Shown: piece after piece, positions 11,491 through 22,296 of the stretch
How the letters are laid out: each line of letters opens with the position of its first letter
Numbering within the stretch: position 1 is the first letter of the stretch
Translations under genes and position numbers: made by a program
Notes under the pieces: generated by a model
Told to the model about the DNA's origin: nothing
The model's input: only the letters and a program-made list of their open reading frames with translations
The model's database searches: none
NCBI RefSeq assembly: GCF_026261605.1
Contig: NZ_CP102486.1
Location: forward strand, 1,736,001 to 1,800,000
Length of the DNA: 64,000 nucleotides
Direction of reading: 5' to 3'
DNA from: Dechloromonas sp. A34
GTDB lineage: Bacteria; Pseudomonadota; Gammaproteobacteria; Burkholderiales; Rhodocyclaceae

Positions 11491-12975
11491 ATGTCGACTT
11501 ACCCGCTGCTATCTTTCGCCATCTGGATTCCGATCGTTGCCGGTCTGGTGGTACTCGCCATCGGCTCCGAACGGAATGCGCCACTGGCAAGGATGCTTGC
11601 CCTGTTTGGCGCGATCGCCGGCTTTCTCGTCACCATCCCGCTGTGGACTGGTTTTGATATCGCCAATGGCGGCATGCAGTTCGTTGAACTGAAGAGCTGG
11701 ATTCCCCGCTTCAACCTGAACTATCACCTCGGCGTTGACGGCATTTCGATGCTGTTCGTGATTCTGAACGCCTTCATCACCATCATCGTCGTCGCCGCCG
11801 GATGGGAAGTCATCAAGGAGAAGGTGGCGCAATACAATGCCGCTTTCCTGATCATGTCCGGCCTGATGAATGGTATCTTCACCTCGCTCGACGGCGTGCT
11901 GTTCTACGTCTACTTTGAAGCCTCGCTGATCCCGCTCTACCTGATCATCGGCGTCTGGGGCGGTCCGAACCGGGTGTACGCGGCTTTCAAGTTCTTCCTC
12001 TACACGCTGTTCGGCTCGCTGCTCCTGCTGCTCTCCCTGATGTATCTGTTCATCAATTCCGGCGGTAGTTTCTCGATCCTCGAATGGCACAAGCTGCCGA
12101 TCGAGCTGGGCCCGCAGATCTGGTTGTTCCTGGCATTCCTGATTGCCTTCGCCGTCAAGGTGCCGATGTGGCCGGTGCATACCTGGTTGCCGGACGCCCA
12201 CGTCGAAGCGCCGACCGGCGGTTCCATCGTGCTGGCAGCGATTGCGCTGAAACTCGGGGCCTACGGTTTCCTGCGGTTCTCCCTGCCAATTGCTCCGGAT
12301 GCCTCGCACGAACTCTCCGGCCTGGTGGTTGCGCTGTCGCTGATTGCGGTCGTCTATATCGGTTTCGTCGCCCTGGTTCAGTCCGACATGAAAAAGCTGG
12401 TGGCCTATTCCTCGATTGCCCACATGGGTTTCGTGACGCTGGGTTTCTTCATGTTCAGCGCCATGGGTATCGAAGGCGCTCTGGTTCAGATGGTTTCGCA
12501 CGGTTTCGTCTCGGGCGCAATGTTCTTCTGTATCGGCGTCATGTATGATCGTGTCCATAGCCGCCAGATCGCCGATTACGGCGGTGTGGTCAACACCATG
12601 CCGAAGTTTGCCGCCCTGTTCATGCTGTTCACCATGGCCAATTCGGGCCTGCCGGCAACCTCCGGCTTCGTTGGCGAATTCATGGTTATTCTCGGTGCCG
12701 TCAAATACAACTTCTGGGTTGCCTTCGCTGCCGCCAGCGCGATGATCATCGGTGCTGCCTATTCGCTCTGGATGTACAAGCGGGTGATCTTCGGCGACGT
12801 TGCCAACCATCACGTCGCCGAACTATCCGACATCAACAAGCGCGAGTTCGCCATTCTCGGCGTGCTCGCCCTCTGTACCCTTTGGATGGGCCTGTACCCG
12901 CAGCCCTTCACCGAAGTCATGCACGCCTCGGTCAACGACCTGCTGCGTCACGTTGCCATCAGCAAGATTCAATAA
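11491..12975 (+). CDS. nuoM: NADH-quinone oxidoreductase subunit M (NuoM)
   Basis: NuoM (494 aa) is the middle antiporter-like proton pump of complex I. It has the family blocks YFEASLIPLYLIIGVWGG (key membrane glutamate) and VHTWLPDAHVEAPTGGS. About 14 transmembrane helices are expected. A clear AAGGAATA-type ribosome-binding site precedes the ATG. It is 32 bp after nuoL, in canonical order. Confidence 0.96.
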   Translation: MSTYPLLSFAIWIPIVAGLVVLAIGSERNAPLARMLALFGAIAGFLVTIPLWTGFDIANGGMQFVELKSWIPRFNLNYHLGVDGISMLFVILNAFITIIVVAAGWEVIKEKVAQYNAAFLIMSGLMNGIFTSLDGVLFYVYFEASLIPLYLIIGVWGGPNRVYAAFKFFLYTLFGSLLLLLSLMYLFINSGGSFSILEWHKLPIELGPQIWLFLAFLIAFAVKVPMWPVHTWLPDAHVEAPTGGSIVLAAIALKLGAYGFLRFSLPIAPDASHELSGLVVALSLIAVVYIGFVALVQSDMKKLVAYSSIAHMGFVTLGFFMFSAMGIEGALVQMVSHGFVSGAMFFCIGVMYDRVHSRQIADYGGVVNTMPKFAALFMLFTMANSGLPATSGFVGEFMVILGAVKYNFWVAFAAASAMIIGAAYSLWMYKRVIFGDVANHHVAELSDINKREFAILGVLALCTLWMGLYPQPFTEVMHASVNDLLRHVAISKIQ

Positions 12976-12987
12976 ACGGTAGCCGAC

Positions 12988-14466
12988 ATGTTCGACAATT
13001 TCGTTGTCCCCGATCTCCTGCCCGCCGCCCCGGAAATTTTCCTGGCGGTGATGGCCCTCGCCATTCTGATGATCGATCTCCTGGTGAAGGATAGTCGGCG
13101 CACTGTTACCTTCGTCCTGACCCAGTTGACGCTGATCGGCTGTGCCGCCATTCAGTTCTCGACCAGCACGGGAGACATCGTTTATACCTTCAGCAACATG
13201 TTCGTCGATGATCTGATGTCGGATCTGCTGAAGTTGTTCCTCTATATGACCATGGTCATCGTGATGTTCTACTCGCGGGCCTATGTCATCGACCGTGAGG
13301 CGATGAACAAGGGGGAATACTACGTTCTTGCCCTGTTCGCGACCCTGGGCATGATGGTGATGATTTCGGCCAATCATTTCCTCACCATCTACATCGGTCT
13401 CGAACTGCTCTCTTTGTCGCTTTACGCCATGGTCGCGATGAACCGCGATTCGCTGGCCTCCACCGAAGCGGCGATGAAGTATTTCGTGCTCGGCGCGCTG
13501 GCCTCCGGTCTGCTGCTCTACGGCATGTCGATGATCTACGGCGCCACCGGCACCCTCGAAATCACCGGTGTCGCCGAGCGTCTCTACGGCGGCGATGTGA
13601 ACAAGTCGGTTCTGGTCTTCGGCCTGGTCTTCCTGGTCTCCGGTCTGGCTTTCAAACTGGGTGTCGTTCCGTTCCACATGTGGATTCCCGACGTCTATCA
13701 CGGTGCGCCGACCTCGGTCACCCTGCTCATCGGTTCCGCACCGAAGCTGGCCGCCTTCGCCATCGTCATGCGTCTGCTGGTCAATGGCCTGATCACCATG
13801 GCTGCGGACTGGCAGGCAATGCTGATCATCCTTTCGGTCCTCTCGATGGCCATTGGAAACTTGGCGGCCATCGCCCAGACCAACCTGAAGCGCATGCTGG
13901 CTTATTCGGCAATTTCGCACATGGGCTTCATGCTGCTCGGCATCACCACCGGCGTCGTCAGTGGCGATGCTCGCTATGCCCTGAATGCCTACAGTTCGGC
14001 GATGTTCTACGTGATCGCCTACGTGCTGATGAGCCTCGGTACCTTCGGCATGATCCTGATGATGGCCCGTTCCGGTTTCGAAGCCGAGAATATCGATGAC
14101 TTCAAGGGTTTGAACAAGCGCAGCCCGTGGTTCGCCGGCATCATGCTGATGTTGATGTTCTCGATGGCCGGCGTCCCGTTCTTCATCGGTTTCTTCGCCA
14201 AGTTCTCGGTGTTGCAGGCGGTCATCGCCGCCGGTTACATCTGGCTGGCCATTGTCGCCGTGCTCTTCTCGCTGATCGGTACCTTCTACTACCTGCGGGT
14301 CGTCAAGGTGATGTACTTCGATGCGCCGACCGACGATACCCCGCTGACCGCCGGCATGGACATGCGTATCCTGATTTCCGCCAACGGCTTGGCAGTCGCG
14401 GCGCTTGGTATCTTCCCACAGGTCATCATGTCGCTCTGCGCCTACGCACTGCTGCGTTCGCTCTGA
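12988..14466 (+). CDS. nuoN: NADH-quinone oxidoreductase subunit N (NuoN)
   Basis: NuoN (492 aa) is the third antiporter-like proton pump and the last gene of the nuo operon. The motif [17 protein letters not shown] and the later [17 protein letters not shown] are diagnostic. It is followed 22 bp downstream by a strong intrinsic terminator, so the operon ends here. Confidence 0.96.
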   Translation: MFDNFVVPDLLPAAPEIFLAVMALAILMIDLLVKDSRRTVTFVLTQLTLIGCAAIQFSTSTGDIVYTFSNMFVDDLMSDLLKLFLYMTMVIVMFYSRAYVIDREAMNKGEYYVLALFATLGMMVMISANHFLTIYIGLELLSLSLYAMVAMNRDSLASTEAAMKYFVLGALASGLLLYGMSMIYGATGTLEITGVAERLYGGDVNKSVLVFGLVFLVSGLAFKLGVVPFHMWIPDVYHGAPTSVTLLIGSAPKLAAFAIVMRLLVNGLITMAADWQAMLIILSVLSMAIGNLAAIAQTNLKRMLAYSAISHMGFMLLGITTGVVSGDARYALNAYSSAMFYVIAYVLMSLGTFGMILMMARSGFEAENIDDFKGLNKRSPWFAGIMLMLMFSMAGVPFFIGFFAKFSVLQAVIAAGYIWLAIVAVLFSLIGTFYYLRVVKVMYFDAPTDDTPLTAGMDMRILISANGLAVAALGIFPQVIMSLCAYALLRSL

Positions 14467-14487
14467 CAACGGCTTGATCCTTTGTTC

Positions 14488-14521
14488 GCAACGCCCCGCT
14501 GGTCGGGGCGTTGCTGTTTTT
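14488..14521 (+). terminator. Intrinsic terminator of the nuo operon
   Basis: Perfect 11-bp stem (GCAACGCCCCG / CGGGGCGTTGC) with a 5-nt loop, followed by TGTTTTT. It lies 22 bp after the nuoN stop and ends about 10 bp before the NUDIX start codon, so part of the run-out overlaps the next gene's leader. Confidence 0.93.
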
Positions 14522-14531
14522 GGAGACTGAA

Positions 14532-15074
14532 ATGAGCCACGATGAGCACCTGATCGAATCGGAAATTTCCAGTGAAACCGTCTTCAAGGGCGTCTTGCTC
14601 GAGGTCCGCAAGGACTTCGTCGAACTTCCGAATGGCAAGGAATCGATCCGCGAATACATCGTGCACCCCGGCGCCGTGGTCATCCTGGCCTTCCTCGACA
14701 ATGGCAATCTGCTCTTCGAACGACAGTTCCGCTATCCGTTACGCCGGGTCTTCCTTGAACTGCCGGCCGGAAAGATTGATCATGGCGAGGCCACGATTGA
14801 CACGGCCCGCCGCGAACTACAGGAAGAAACGGGATATACGGCGCGCGAATGGGAATATCTGGGAATGATGCACCCCTGCATTGGTTACTCCGACGAGCGC
14901 ATTGAAGTCTTTGCTGCGCGGGGCCTGCATCTTTCCGGGGAGAAACAGCTAGACCACAACGAGTTTCTCGACGTGCTCGAGCTCTCGCCCGAAGCTGCCC
15001 GGCAGGCCGTCTGGAGCGGCCAGATAACCGATGCCAAGACGATTGCAGCATTGTTCTGGCTTGACCGGCCCTGA
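14532..15074 (+). CDS. NUDIX hydrolase, ADP-ribose pyrophosphatase-like
   Basis: This 180-residue protein belongs to the NUDIX superfamily, which cleaves nucleoside diphosphates linked to another moiety. The complete NUDIX box is present (G at residue 78, then E, REL, QEETGY: pattern Gx5Ex7REUxEExGU). The N-terminal beta domain and the FLELPAGKIDHGE context match the NudF/ADP-ribose pyrophosphatase subgroup. The ATG at 14532 has a GGAGA site 5 bp upstream; a TTG at 14511 would fall inside the terminator. A hydrolase of NAD-derived ADP-ribose next to complex I is a context many betaproteobacteria share, but the link is inference. Confidence 0.88.
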   Translation: MSHDEHLIESEISSETVFKGVLLEVRKDFVELPNGKESIREYIVHPGAVVILAFLDNGNLLFERQFRYPLRRVFLELPAGKIDHGEATIDTARRELQEETGYTAREWEYLGMMHPCIGYSDERIEVFAARGLHLSGEKQLDHNEFLDVLELSPEAARQAVWSGQITDAKTIAALFWLDRP

Positions 15075-15299
15075 TCTGGAAGAAAAGTTGTTTGTTTGTG
15101 ACGCCATAGTAGATCGCCCTGACTAGCCGGAACGGCGGTGGTGGGCACTTCATTCGCCCGCTCGGTAATCCGTCCTGCCCTCCGCATTTCGAATGCCATA
15201 GCAGCCGGGCAGCGATCCCGGATGCCGTGAATCAGTCATGGCTATTTCGACGAAGTCCCATAAAATGTCAGTCTGCGCGCCAAAATCGTTCCCCGGCCA

Positions 15300-18200
15300 A
15301 TGTCTCGACTCAAACTTCCGCGCCTGCTCGCCCTCCTGGCGTTTATTCTCGCCGGCCTTCCCGTACAGGCCGAGGTAGCATCCCCGAGCTCCATTCGAGT
15401 CGTTCTCGACGACAATTACCCGCCATATTCCTTCCGCGCGGCGAATGGCCAGGTCCAGGGTATTCTCAAGGAACTGTGGGCCCTGTGGGCGCAGCGTACC
15501 GGCATCGCGGTGGACTTCCAGCCGATGGAGTGGGGCAAGGCGCGGGCTACGATGGAAAGCGGCCAGGCCGACGTCATCGACACTATTTTCGCGACCGAAG
15601 AGCGTCAGAAGATTTACGAGTTTTCGCGTCCCTACGCCGCCATCGAAGTCTCCTTGATGTTCCACGAGAGCATTAGCGGCATTGCCGATGCCACTTCGGC
15701 CAAGGGTTTCACGATTGGCGTCAAGGAAGGCGATGCCTGCATCGACTACCTGAGCGCCCAGGGCATCACTGATTTCAGGCGTTTTCCAAGCTACGAGGCG
15801 CAGGTCAAGGCTGCCGTGACCAACGATATTCGTGTCCTGTGCATCGACAAGCCACCAGCCTATTACTTCTTTAACCGCGAAGGCAAGGCCGACCAGTTTC
15901 GGCATTCACCGCCGCTTTATATCGGCCAATTCCACTGGGCCGTGGCCAAGGGTCGGCTCGACCTGATGCAGGTCGTCGAGGCGGGATTCGCCAGGATTTC
16001 CGCGGCTGAACGGCAGGCCATCGAAGAGCGCTGGCTTGGCGAACGACTGACCGGGAATCCGTGGGCCCGCTATGCCCGCGCCCTGGGCTATGGCCTGCTC
16101 GCCCTGAGCCTAGTGGTCGCCACCCTATTCCTCTGGGGCCGGACGCTGCGGCGCCAGGTTGCGGCGCGGACTGTCGAGTTGACGACGACGATGACTTCCC
16201 TGCGCAAGACCGAGGAGCGTTTCCGCACGCTGTTCGAGCAGGCCAATGACGCCATCTTGATCATGCAGGGGGCCACGGTACTCGATTGCAACCGCCGGGC
16301 CGAGATTCTGTACGGACAGTCTCGCGAACAGTTGATCGGCGCCTCGGCGATGGCTGCCGCGTCGCCGCAGGCCGACGGCCGGACATCGGCCGAGGTTTTG
16401 GGGAGGGTGATCAGTCGCGCCCAGGCTGGTGATCCGGTGGTTTTCGAATGGCGCAACCGGCGCCCCGATGGCTCGCTGCTCGACGTCGAGGTCAGTCTCA
16501 GCCGCATCGACTATGGCGGCGAGGAGTGCCTGCAAGCCATCGTTCGCGATATCACCGAGCGCAAGCAAAAGGATGACCGGATCAAGGAATTGCTTGCCGA
16601 GCAGCGCCTGATCTTCGACAACGTCCACGTCGGCATCCTGCTCTTACAGCAGCGCAAGATACTGAAGTGCAACCAGCGCCTCGCTGACATGTTCGGTTTC
16701 GCCGGTCCGGCGGCAATCGAAGGCAACACCACGCAGCTCTTTTACTGTTCGGAAGAGCAGTTCAAGGCGGCCGGCGACGTCGGTTATTCGCAGCTGGCGC
16801 GCGACGGTTTTGCCAATTTCGAATTGGAGATGCGGCACCGGGATGGCAGCCGCATCTGGGTCATCCAGACCGGCCGGCCGCTCGATCCGGAGGCCGTTCT
16901 CGACGGTGCCTCGATCTGGGTCTATACCGACATCACCGAGCGCAAGCAGGCCGATATCGCCCTGCGCCAATCGAAACAGGTGTTTGCGGCCGCCCTCGAA
17001 TCGTGCCCGATCGCTGCCTCGATCGCGACCACGGCGGATGGCCGTTTCATCGAGGCCAACGCCAAATACGAGCGCGATTTCGGGTGGACGCGGGCCGATC
17101 TGATCGGCAGGACCTCCCAGGAGATCGGGCTGTGGCCGGATTTCGCCGAGCGCGAGTCGTGGATCGCAGCGATGGGGCGCGACGGCCGCCTGGTCGACTA
17201 CGAAACCGTCTGGGCGAACCGCATTGGCGAACATCGGAACGTCAGCCTGGCCAGCGAGTTGATCGAACTGGATGGCCAATCCTGCATCCTCGCCTACATC
17301 ACCGACATCACCGCCCGTAAGCGCGCCGAGGCCGACCTACGGATCGCCGCCGCCGCCTTCGAGTCGCAGGAGGGGATGATGATCACCGATGCTCAGTGCA
17401 AAATCCTGCGGGTCAATCAGGCCTTTACCGAAAGCACCGGCTACACGGTGGCCGAAGTGGTCGGCCAGTCGCCCCGCATGCTCAAGTCCGGGCGCCATGA
17501 CGCAGAGTTCTATCGCTTGATGTGGGATTCGATTGGTCGGACCGGCACCTGGCAGGGCGAGATCTGGGATCGCCGCAAGGACGGCGAGATCTTTCCGAAG
17601 TGGCTGACCATTTCGGCAGTCAAGGATGAGGCCGGTATCGTCACCCATTACGTCGCCACCCACTTCGATATCACCGAACGCAAGAAAGCCGAGGAGAAGA
17701 TCCAGGCCCTGGCCTTCAACGACCAGCTGACTGGCCTCGCCAATCGCTTCAGCCTCAACGAACGCCTGACCCGGGCGCTGGCGCTGGCCGGCCGCGGTGG
17801 CAAGACAGTGGCCCTGCTGATGATCGATCTCGACAATTTCAAGACCATCAACGACACGCTCGGCCACCAGATCGGCGACCACCTGCTGATGGAGGTCGCC
17901 CGTCGTCTCGCCGCCGCCGTGCGCCAGAGCGACCTGGTCGCCCGCCTGGGCGGCGACGAGTTCATTGTCGTCCTCGCCGACATCGATTCCCCGGCTGATG
18001 CTGCCCACGTTGCCGACAAGATACTGACAGTGCTGGCAGCGCCCTACGTGCTCGATGGCAACGAGCTGCGCACTAACGCCAGCATCGGGATCTGCCTCTT
18101 CCCGGACGATGCCGCCGAGAGCCAGGACCTGATCAAGAAGGCCGACGTTGCGATGTACCACGCGAAATCCAGGGGGCGGGGCAATTACCAGTTCTTCAAG

Positions 18201-19037
18201 GACGAAATCCAGCAGGCCGCTGTCAGGCGCCTCGGCATCGAGTCCGACCTGCGCAAGGCCATCGTCCAGCAGCAGTTCCTACTCCACTACCAGCCCCAGC
18301 TCGACCTGCGCAGCGGCCGGTTGGTCGGCGTTGAGGCGCTGATCCGCTGGCAGCATCCGGAGCGCGGCCTGGTCTCACCGATGGATTTCATTCCGATCGC
18401 CGAGGAAACCGGCCTCATCCTGCCGATCGGTGATTGGGTACTCGAACAGGCCTGTCGGCAACTGGCAGTCTGGCAAAGCCGTGGCATCGAACACATCAGA
18501 ATGTCGGTGAACCTGACCGCCAGCCAGTTCCTCAACCGCGAGTTGCCGGCGCGCATCCGGGCACTGCTTGGCCAATACGGCGTGGCGACCAGCATGCTCA
18601 ATCTCGAAGTCACCGAATCGATGTCGATGGCCTCCCCGGAGCAGACCATCGCCTCGATGACCGAACTGACCGAATGCGGCCTGTCGCTGTCGATCGACGA
18701 TTTCGGTACAGGCTATTCTTCGCTGGCTTATCTCAAGCTGTTCCCGGTCAGCACGCTGAAGATCGATCGCTCCTTCGTCAAGGACATCGAAACTGACAGC
18801 AACGACGCCGATATCTGCGACGTCACTGTCCTGCTCGCCCACAAACTGGGGCTGGATGTCGTCGCCGAGGGCGTCGAGACCGAAGCGCAACTCCAGTATC
18901 TGCGCTCCATCGGTTGCGAGAAGATTCAGGGCTATCTGATCAGCAAGCCGCTCCCGGCCGAAGAGGCCGAGCGCTTCATTGTCGACCATGCGCCGCTGCG
19001 CGGTTTTGGGACGGTCGAATTGTGGCTGGGGCAGTGA
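15300..19037 (+). CDS. Periplasmic-binding/PAS4/GGDEF/EAL cyclic-di-GMP protein
   Basis: This 1245-residue membrane protein probably makes and/or degrades cyclic di-GMP in response to an external ligand. A signal peptide is followed by a family-3 solute-binding domain (about residues 30-250), one transmembrane helix (261-281) and four PAS domains, each ending in a DITERK/DITARK block (near residues 421, 548, 670 and 797). A GGDEF domain (motif at 884-888) and an EAL domain (EAL at 1012-1014) complete it. Both catalytic domains look intact: GGDEF has an RxxD inhibitory site five residues upstream, and EAL keeps NLTAS, DDFGTG, the lysine in LKIDRS and EGVET. It is a stand-alone gene. The sensed ligand cannot be read from sequence. 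Confidence 0.93.
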   Translation: MSRLKLPRLLALLAFILAGLPVQAEVASPSSIRVVLDDNYPPYSFRAANGQVQGILKELWALWAQRTGIAVDFQPMEWGKARATMESGQADVIDTIFATEERQKIYEFSRPYAAIEVSLMFHESISGIADATSAKGFTIGVKEGDACIDYLSAQGITDFRRFPSYEAQVKAAVTNDIRVLCIDKPPAYYFFNREGKADQFRHSPPLYIGQFHWAVAKGRLDLMQVVEAGFARISAAERQAIEERWLGERLTGNPWARYARALGYGLLALSLVVATLFLWGRTLRRQVAARTVELTTTMTSLRKTEERFRTLFEQANDAILIMQGATVLDCNRRAEILYGQSREQLIGASAMAAASPQADGRTSAEVLGRVISRAQAGDPVVFEWRNRRPDGSLLDVEVSLSRIDYGGEECLQAIVRDITERKQKDDRIKELLAEQRLIFDNVHVGILLLQQRKILKCNQRLADMFGFAGPAAIEGNTTQLFYCSEEQFKAAGDVGYSQLARDGFANFELEMRHRDGSRIWVIQTGRPLDPEAVLDGASIWVYTDITERKQADIALRQSKQVFAAALESCPIAASIATTADGRFIEANAKYERDFGWTRADLIGRTSQEIGLWPDFAERESWIAAMGRDGRLVDYETVWANRIGEHRNVSLASELIELDGQSCILAYITDITARKRAEADLRIAAAAFESQEGMMITDAQCKILRVNQAFTESTGYTVAEVVGQSPRMLKSGRHDAEFYRLMWDSIGRTGTWQGEIWDRRKDGEIFPKWLTISAVKDEAGIVTHYVATHFDITERKKAEEKIQALAFNDQLTGLANRFSLNERLTRALALAGRGGKTVALLMIDLDNFKTINDTLGHQIGDHLLMEVARRLAAAVRQSDLVARLGGDEFIVVLADIDSPADAAHVADKILTVLAAPYVLDGNELRTNASIGICLFPDDAAESQDLIKKADVAMYHAKSRGRGNYQFFKDEIQQAAVRRLGIESDLRKAIVQQQFLLHYQPQLDLRSGRLVGVEALIRWQHPERGLVSPMDFIPIAEETGLILPIGDWVLEQACRQLAVWQSRGIEHIRMSVNLTASQFLNRELPARIRALLGQYGVATSMLNLEVTESMSMASPEQTIASMTELTECGLSLSIDDFGTGYSSLAYLKLFPVSTLKIDRSFVKDIETDSNDADICDVTVLLAHKLGLDVVAEGVETEAQLQYLRSIGCEKIQGYLISKPLPAEEAERFIVDHAPLRGFGTVELWLGQ

Positions 19038-19238
19038 TGCTGGCGCTTTCGGGCGCCACGTTCCATAAACAAAAGCCCGGCACTTGAAGCCACCCGTCCC
19101 GGCGCCAGCACCGTCACAAAACCATCATCAGGGCTTAACACCCGATCGCTATTCTGGCCCTTCGAACGTCGTTGCTCGAACGGAACCAAGCATCGTCAAC
19201 GGCGTCCAACAAGGCACCTCAACAAAGTCGGAGACAAG

Positions 19239-19427
19239 ATGGAAAATGCATCATTCGGACATCGGCAACACGAGCGGCAACAGCAACAGCAGCAGCCCCA
19301 GCAAAGTGCATTTTATTCGGTGAATGCCGGTGTGGCGGGAAAGGTGGCGAAAGCGGATCATCCCCGGAACACTTGGCAGTTGAAGGCCATGGCCCAGGCG
19401 CGCAAGCAGTCGGGTAGCAAGCTCTAA
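19239..19427 (+). CDS. Small glutamine-rich ORF (62 aa), hypothetical
   Basis: I do not recognise this product. It has a polar N-terminal half with a run of seven residues rich in Gln (positions 14-22) and a basic C-terminal half ending KQSGSKL. It has no membrane helix, signal peptide or Cys. The argument for it is a GGAGA ribosome-binding site 4-5 bp before the ATG within an otherwise empty 599-bp gap (19038-19636). Upstream, a 6-bp hairpin at 19041-19058 (TGGCGC/GCGCCA) follows the preceding stop without a T-run. I see nothing else convincing in this gap apart from the dyad at 19475-19491. Chance cannot be excluded. Confidence 0.4.
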   Translation: MENASFGHRQHERQQQQQQPQQSAFYSVNAGVAGKVAKADHPRNTWQLKAMAQARKQSGSKL

Positions 19428-19474
19428 CGGCTCCAGTTGAATTCAAGCCGGATTTGCTTTCGGCCGGCGGTAGC

Positions 19475-19491
19475 GGAATGCCCGGCATTCC
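19475..19491. repeat. Short perfect inverted repeat
   Basis: Arms GGAATGC and GCATTCC separated by CCG. It lies 48 bp after the small Gln-rich ORF and 146 bp from the end of the convergent ligase gene. It could be a weak terminator stem or a protein site; there is no T-run on either side. Confidence 0.4.
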
Positions 19492-19636
19492 ACCCACTTC
19501 TATCCCCAGCAGTACTCGCCCGCGGATTGCGGCGCGATCGCCCAAATTTGAGGCCAGAGAACTGACTGGCCGCGTTCAGCGCCAGGATGATCAGCCCGGC
19601 ATCAAGCGAACCGACCGCCACGCCCTGGGCCGGGTT

Positions 19637-20779
19637 TCAGGCAGGGCGCCCGGCCCAGCGTTCGCTGCCCTGGCGGACGACTTCTTCCAACGAGCCTTCG
19701 CGGGCAAAGCTGTCGCGGACTTCGCGGGCGCCGTTGCGGCCTTGCAGGACTTCCGTGCGCAGAAGGTTGAGCGCCTCGGTCGAGCCGAGGTCGTAGGCAT
19801 GCATCTCGATGCGCGCCATGGTGTGCAGGATGTCGTCGCGGATGATCCGCTGCTCGGCGCTGCCGGGCACCACCAGCGTGCCGTCGTAGCCGAAGCGGCA
19901 GGCCTGGAAGCGGTTGAAGGTATAGACCAGGTAATCGTCCTCGCTCGGCTCGACCGGCTTTTCCTCGAGCAGGTAGCGGGCCAGGGCCTGGGCGTAGGCG
20001 GCGATCTGCGCGGCGCGCTCGACGGTCAGCGGCGTATCCATGACGCGAAGTTCGATGGTGCCGAATTCCGGTTTGGGGCGGATGTCCCAGTAGAAATCCT
20101 TCATGCTCTTGACGACGCCGGTGGCGATCATCTTGCGGTAATAGCTCGCGAAGTCGTCCCAGCCCAGGACGAAAGGCGCCCGCCCGCTGAGCGGGAAGGC
20201 GAAGACCGAATTGAGCCGCGCCGACTGGAAGCCGGTGTCGAAGCCCTGGACGAAGGGCGAGGCAGCCGATAGCGCGATCAGGTGCGGGATGTAGCGGTTA
20301 AAGGCGTGGAGCAGCCAGAGCGCCTTGTCCGGACAGGCGCAGCCGATATGCACGTGCTGCCCGAAAATGGTGAATTGCTTGGCCAGGTAGCCGTAGAGCT
20401 GCGACAGATGATGGAAGCGCGGCGCATCGAAAATCGCCTGCTTGCCCCAGTGCTGGAACGGGTGGGTGCCGCCGCCGGAGAGCAGGATGCCGAGGCGGTC
20501 GGCCTGATGCACCAGTTCGTTGCGAATCTGGCGCAACTGGGTCACGGCATCGTCGTAGTCCTGGCAGATGTCGGTCGACAGCTCGATCATCGAATCGGTG
20601 ATCTCCGGTTTGACGTCGCCCGGATGCTGGCGCCCGGCCATCTCGCGCAGCAGGTCGGGGGCGGCGCCGATCAGGTCGTAATCCTGGCCGCCGACGATCT
20701 GCAGTTCCAGTTCGATGCCCAGGGTCAGCGGCGCTGATTGGGAGAATGCCGGCAGTTCGTTTTCGGTCTCTTCATTCAC
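19637..20779 (-). CDS. ybdK: Carboxylate-amine ligase of the YbdK/GCS2 family
   Basis: This 380-residue protein is a member of the glutamate-cysteine ligase 2 (YbdK) family of ATP-dependent carboxylate-amine ligases. Characterised homologues have weak gamma-glutamyl-cysteine ligase activity in vitro, while the physiological substrate is usually unknown. Family features are the N-terminal [10 protein letters not shown], the [18 protein letters not shown] block, FGQHVHIGC and the arginine-containing [12 protein letters not shown]. Its start overlaps the end of the upstream antiporter gene by 8 bp, so the two are co-translated. The partner raises the idea of a glutathione-like regulator of a Kef-type antiporter, but that is inference. 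Confidence 0.85.
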   Translation of the reverse strand: MNEETENELPAFSQSAPLTLGIELELQIVGGQDYDLIGAAPDLLREMAGRQHPGDVKPEITDSMIELSTDICQDYDDAVTQLRQIRNELVHQADRLGILLSGGGTHPFQHWGKQAIFDAPRFHHLSQLYGYLAKQFTIFGQHVHIGCACPDKALWLLHAFNRYIPHLIALSAASPFVQGFDTGFQSARLNSVFAFPLSGRAPFVLGWDDFASYYRKMIATGVVKSMKDFYWDIRPKPEFGTIELRVMDTPLTVERAAQIAAYAQALARYLLEEKPVEPSEDDYLVYTFNRFQACRFGYDGTLVVPGSAEQRIIRDDILHTMARIEMHAYDLGSTEALNLLRTEVLQGRNGAREVRDSFAREGSLEEVVRQGSERWAGRPA

Positions 20780-21974
20780 GGCGTTCTCCGCTCCATTTCA
20801 GGCACAGCGCGACGATGACCGGGCCGGCCAGTTCCATGATGGCGGCGGCGCTCATCGCGACCGGCATCAGCGTGCCCTGCAGTTCTGGGTAGATTTGCCC
20901 GAGGTCGGCGGCGGCCACCATCACCGGCCCGGCCGCTGGCGACAGGGCGAGGCCCAACAACAGGCCCTGGCGCCAGCTGATGCCGGACGGGCGGGCGAGC
21001 AGCAAGACGCCACCCAGCTTGGCCAGGCTGCGCGCTGCGATCAGGGCGAGGGCGAGCAGGCCGCCGGTGAGCAGATGTTCGATCTTGATCTGCATGCCGA
21101 CCACCAGAAACAGCATGACCACCAGCACGCCGCCGACCGAGCCGAAATGGCGCGGAAAGACCCAGGCCCGGGTGGTGCCGTTGCGCAGCACGAGGCCGGC
21201 GAACAGCATGCACAGCGTCACCGGCAGGCGCAGCGCCTCGATCAGGCCAATGGTCATCAGCACCAGGCCAAGCAAGACGATGGAAGCGTATTCGTCGCGC
21301 AACTTGAGCCACCGATCGAGCCGGCTGATCGCCTCGGCCAGCAGCTTGCCAACGATCAGGCCGCCGCCGAGCAGATAGAGCGGGTGGGTGATCGCCATCA
21401 CCCAGTCGCCGCGGTAGTGCTGGTGCAGGGCGCCCATCGCCAGATGGACGGTGACCACGGCGTAGATGGTGTTGAGTGCCGTCAACACCAGCAGGCGGGT
21501 GCTGACCTGGCCCTGGGCATTGCTCTCGGCGACGACGCGCATGATCACGGCAGGCGAGCTGGACATGCCGATGGCGCCGAGCAGGATGGCTGGCCCGATG
21601 GCCAGGCCGAGATAGCGGCTGAGCGCGAAGACGGCGCCAAACGCGGCCAGCGATTCGCAGAGGCTGGTTACCAGCAGCCAGCGGTTGTGCTGCAGCCAGC
21701 GCAGATCGACCCGGCTGCCCAGTTCGAGCAGCAGAATCCCTAGGGCGACATCGAGCCCCCAACGCAACCATTCGCTGTGCTCGGCGACCAGCGGATCACC
21801 GGCCAGCGCGGCGACCAGCATGCCGACCACCGGGTAGGCCGTGATGCGCGGCAGGCCGAGGTGATGACGCACCAGTTCGCCGGCCAGCGCGGCGCCGACG
21901 ATTGCCAGCGCGATCCACAGCAGCGGGCTCAGGGCGAGCGGCCAGTCGGGCAGGAAAAAGACCGACGGCGTCAT
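20772..21974 (-). CDS. CPA2-family cation:proton antiporter (Kef/NapA-like)
   Basis: A 400-residue integral membrane protein with about 12-13 hydrophobic helices. The monovalent cation:proton antiporter-2 pattern is present: [20 protein letters not shown] at the start, [11 protein letters not shown], then [17 protein letters not shown]. There is no C-terminal RCK/TrkA-N domain, so it is the membrane domain only. I start it at 21974, just before the first helix, behind a weak GGGAAA. In-frame codons reach to 22214 but encode an atypical tail. The gene downstream (YbdK-like ligase) overlaps its stop. Confidence 0.82.
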   Translation of the reverse strand: MTPSVFFLPDWPLALSPLLWIALAIVGAALAGELVRHHLGLPRITAYPVVGMLVAALAGDPLVAEHSEWLRWGLDVALGILLLELGSRVDLRWLQHNRWLLVTSLCESLAAFGAVFALSRYLGLAIGPAILLGAIGMSSSPAVIMRVVAESNAQGQVSTRLLVLTALNTIYAVVTVHLAMGALHQHYRGDWVMAITHPLYLLGGGLIVGKLLAEAISRLDRWLKLRDEYASIVLLGLVLMTIGLIEALRLPVTLCMLFAGLVLRNGTTRAWVFPRHFGSVGGVLVVMLFLVVGMQIKIEHLLTGGLLALALIAARSLAKLGGVLLLARPSGISWRQGLLLGLALSPAAGPVMVAAADLGQIYPELQGTLMPVAMSAAAIMELAGPVIVALCLKWSGERRE

Positions 21975-22296
21975 CGCGGAAGTTTCCCGGGTTGGCGCCG
22001 TGTATCGTCCATGGCGTGGTGAAGCCGGGCGCGGAATGCGCTGTTCTTCATGTTTCCTCCCACTATCCAGATTGGAATGCTTGACCGTGGCGCAGGCCGC
22101 TCGGGCGATTGCGCCAGGAATGTCGATGCAGCGGTTTGCCCGGGCGGGCACCAGTGTCGATCCGGCCGCCTGGGCGATATGGCAATTGCCTAGAAAGGAC
22201 CGGCAGCCTAACACGCGCTAGGTATGAGATGAAATTGCCGGATGAGTTCCGCTGAATCCGGCGTCGCCCATCAAGGCCGGCAGCTGGCGCTGCTTC

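Noticed and set aside
22215..22296. Possible extension of the antiporter gene to 22214
   Set aside because: The in-frame codons before 21974 encode a polar, atypical N terminus without family similarity; translation more likely begins at 21974.
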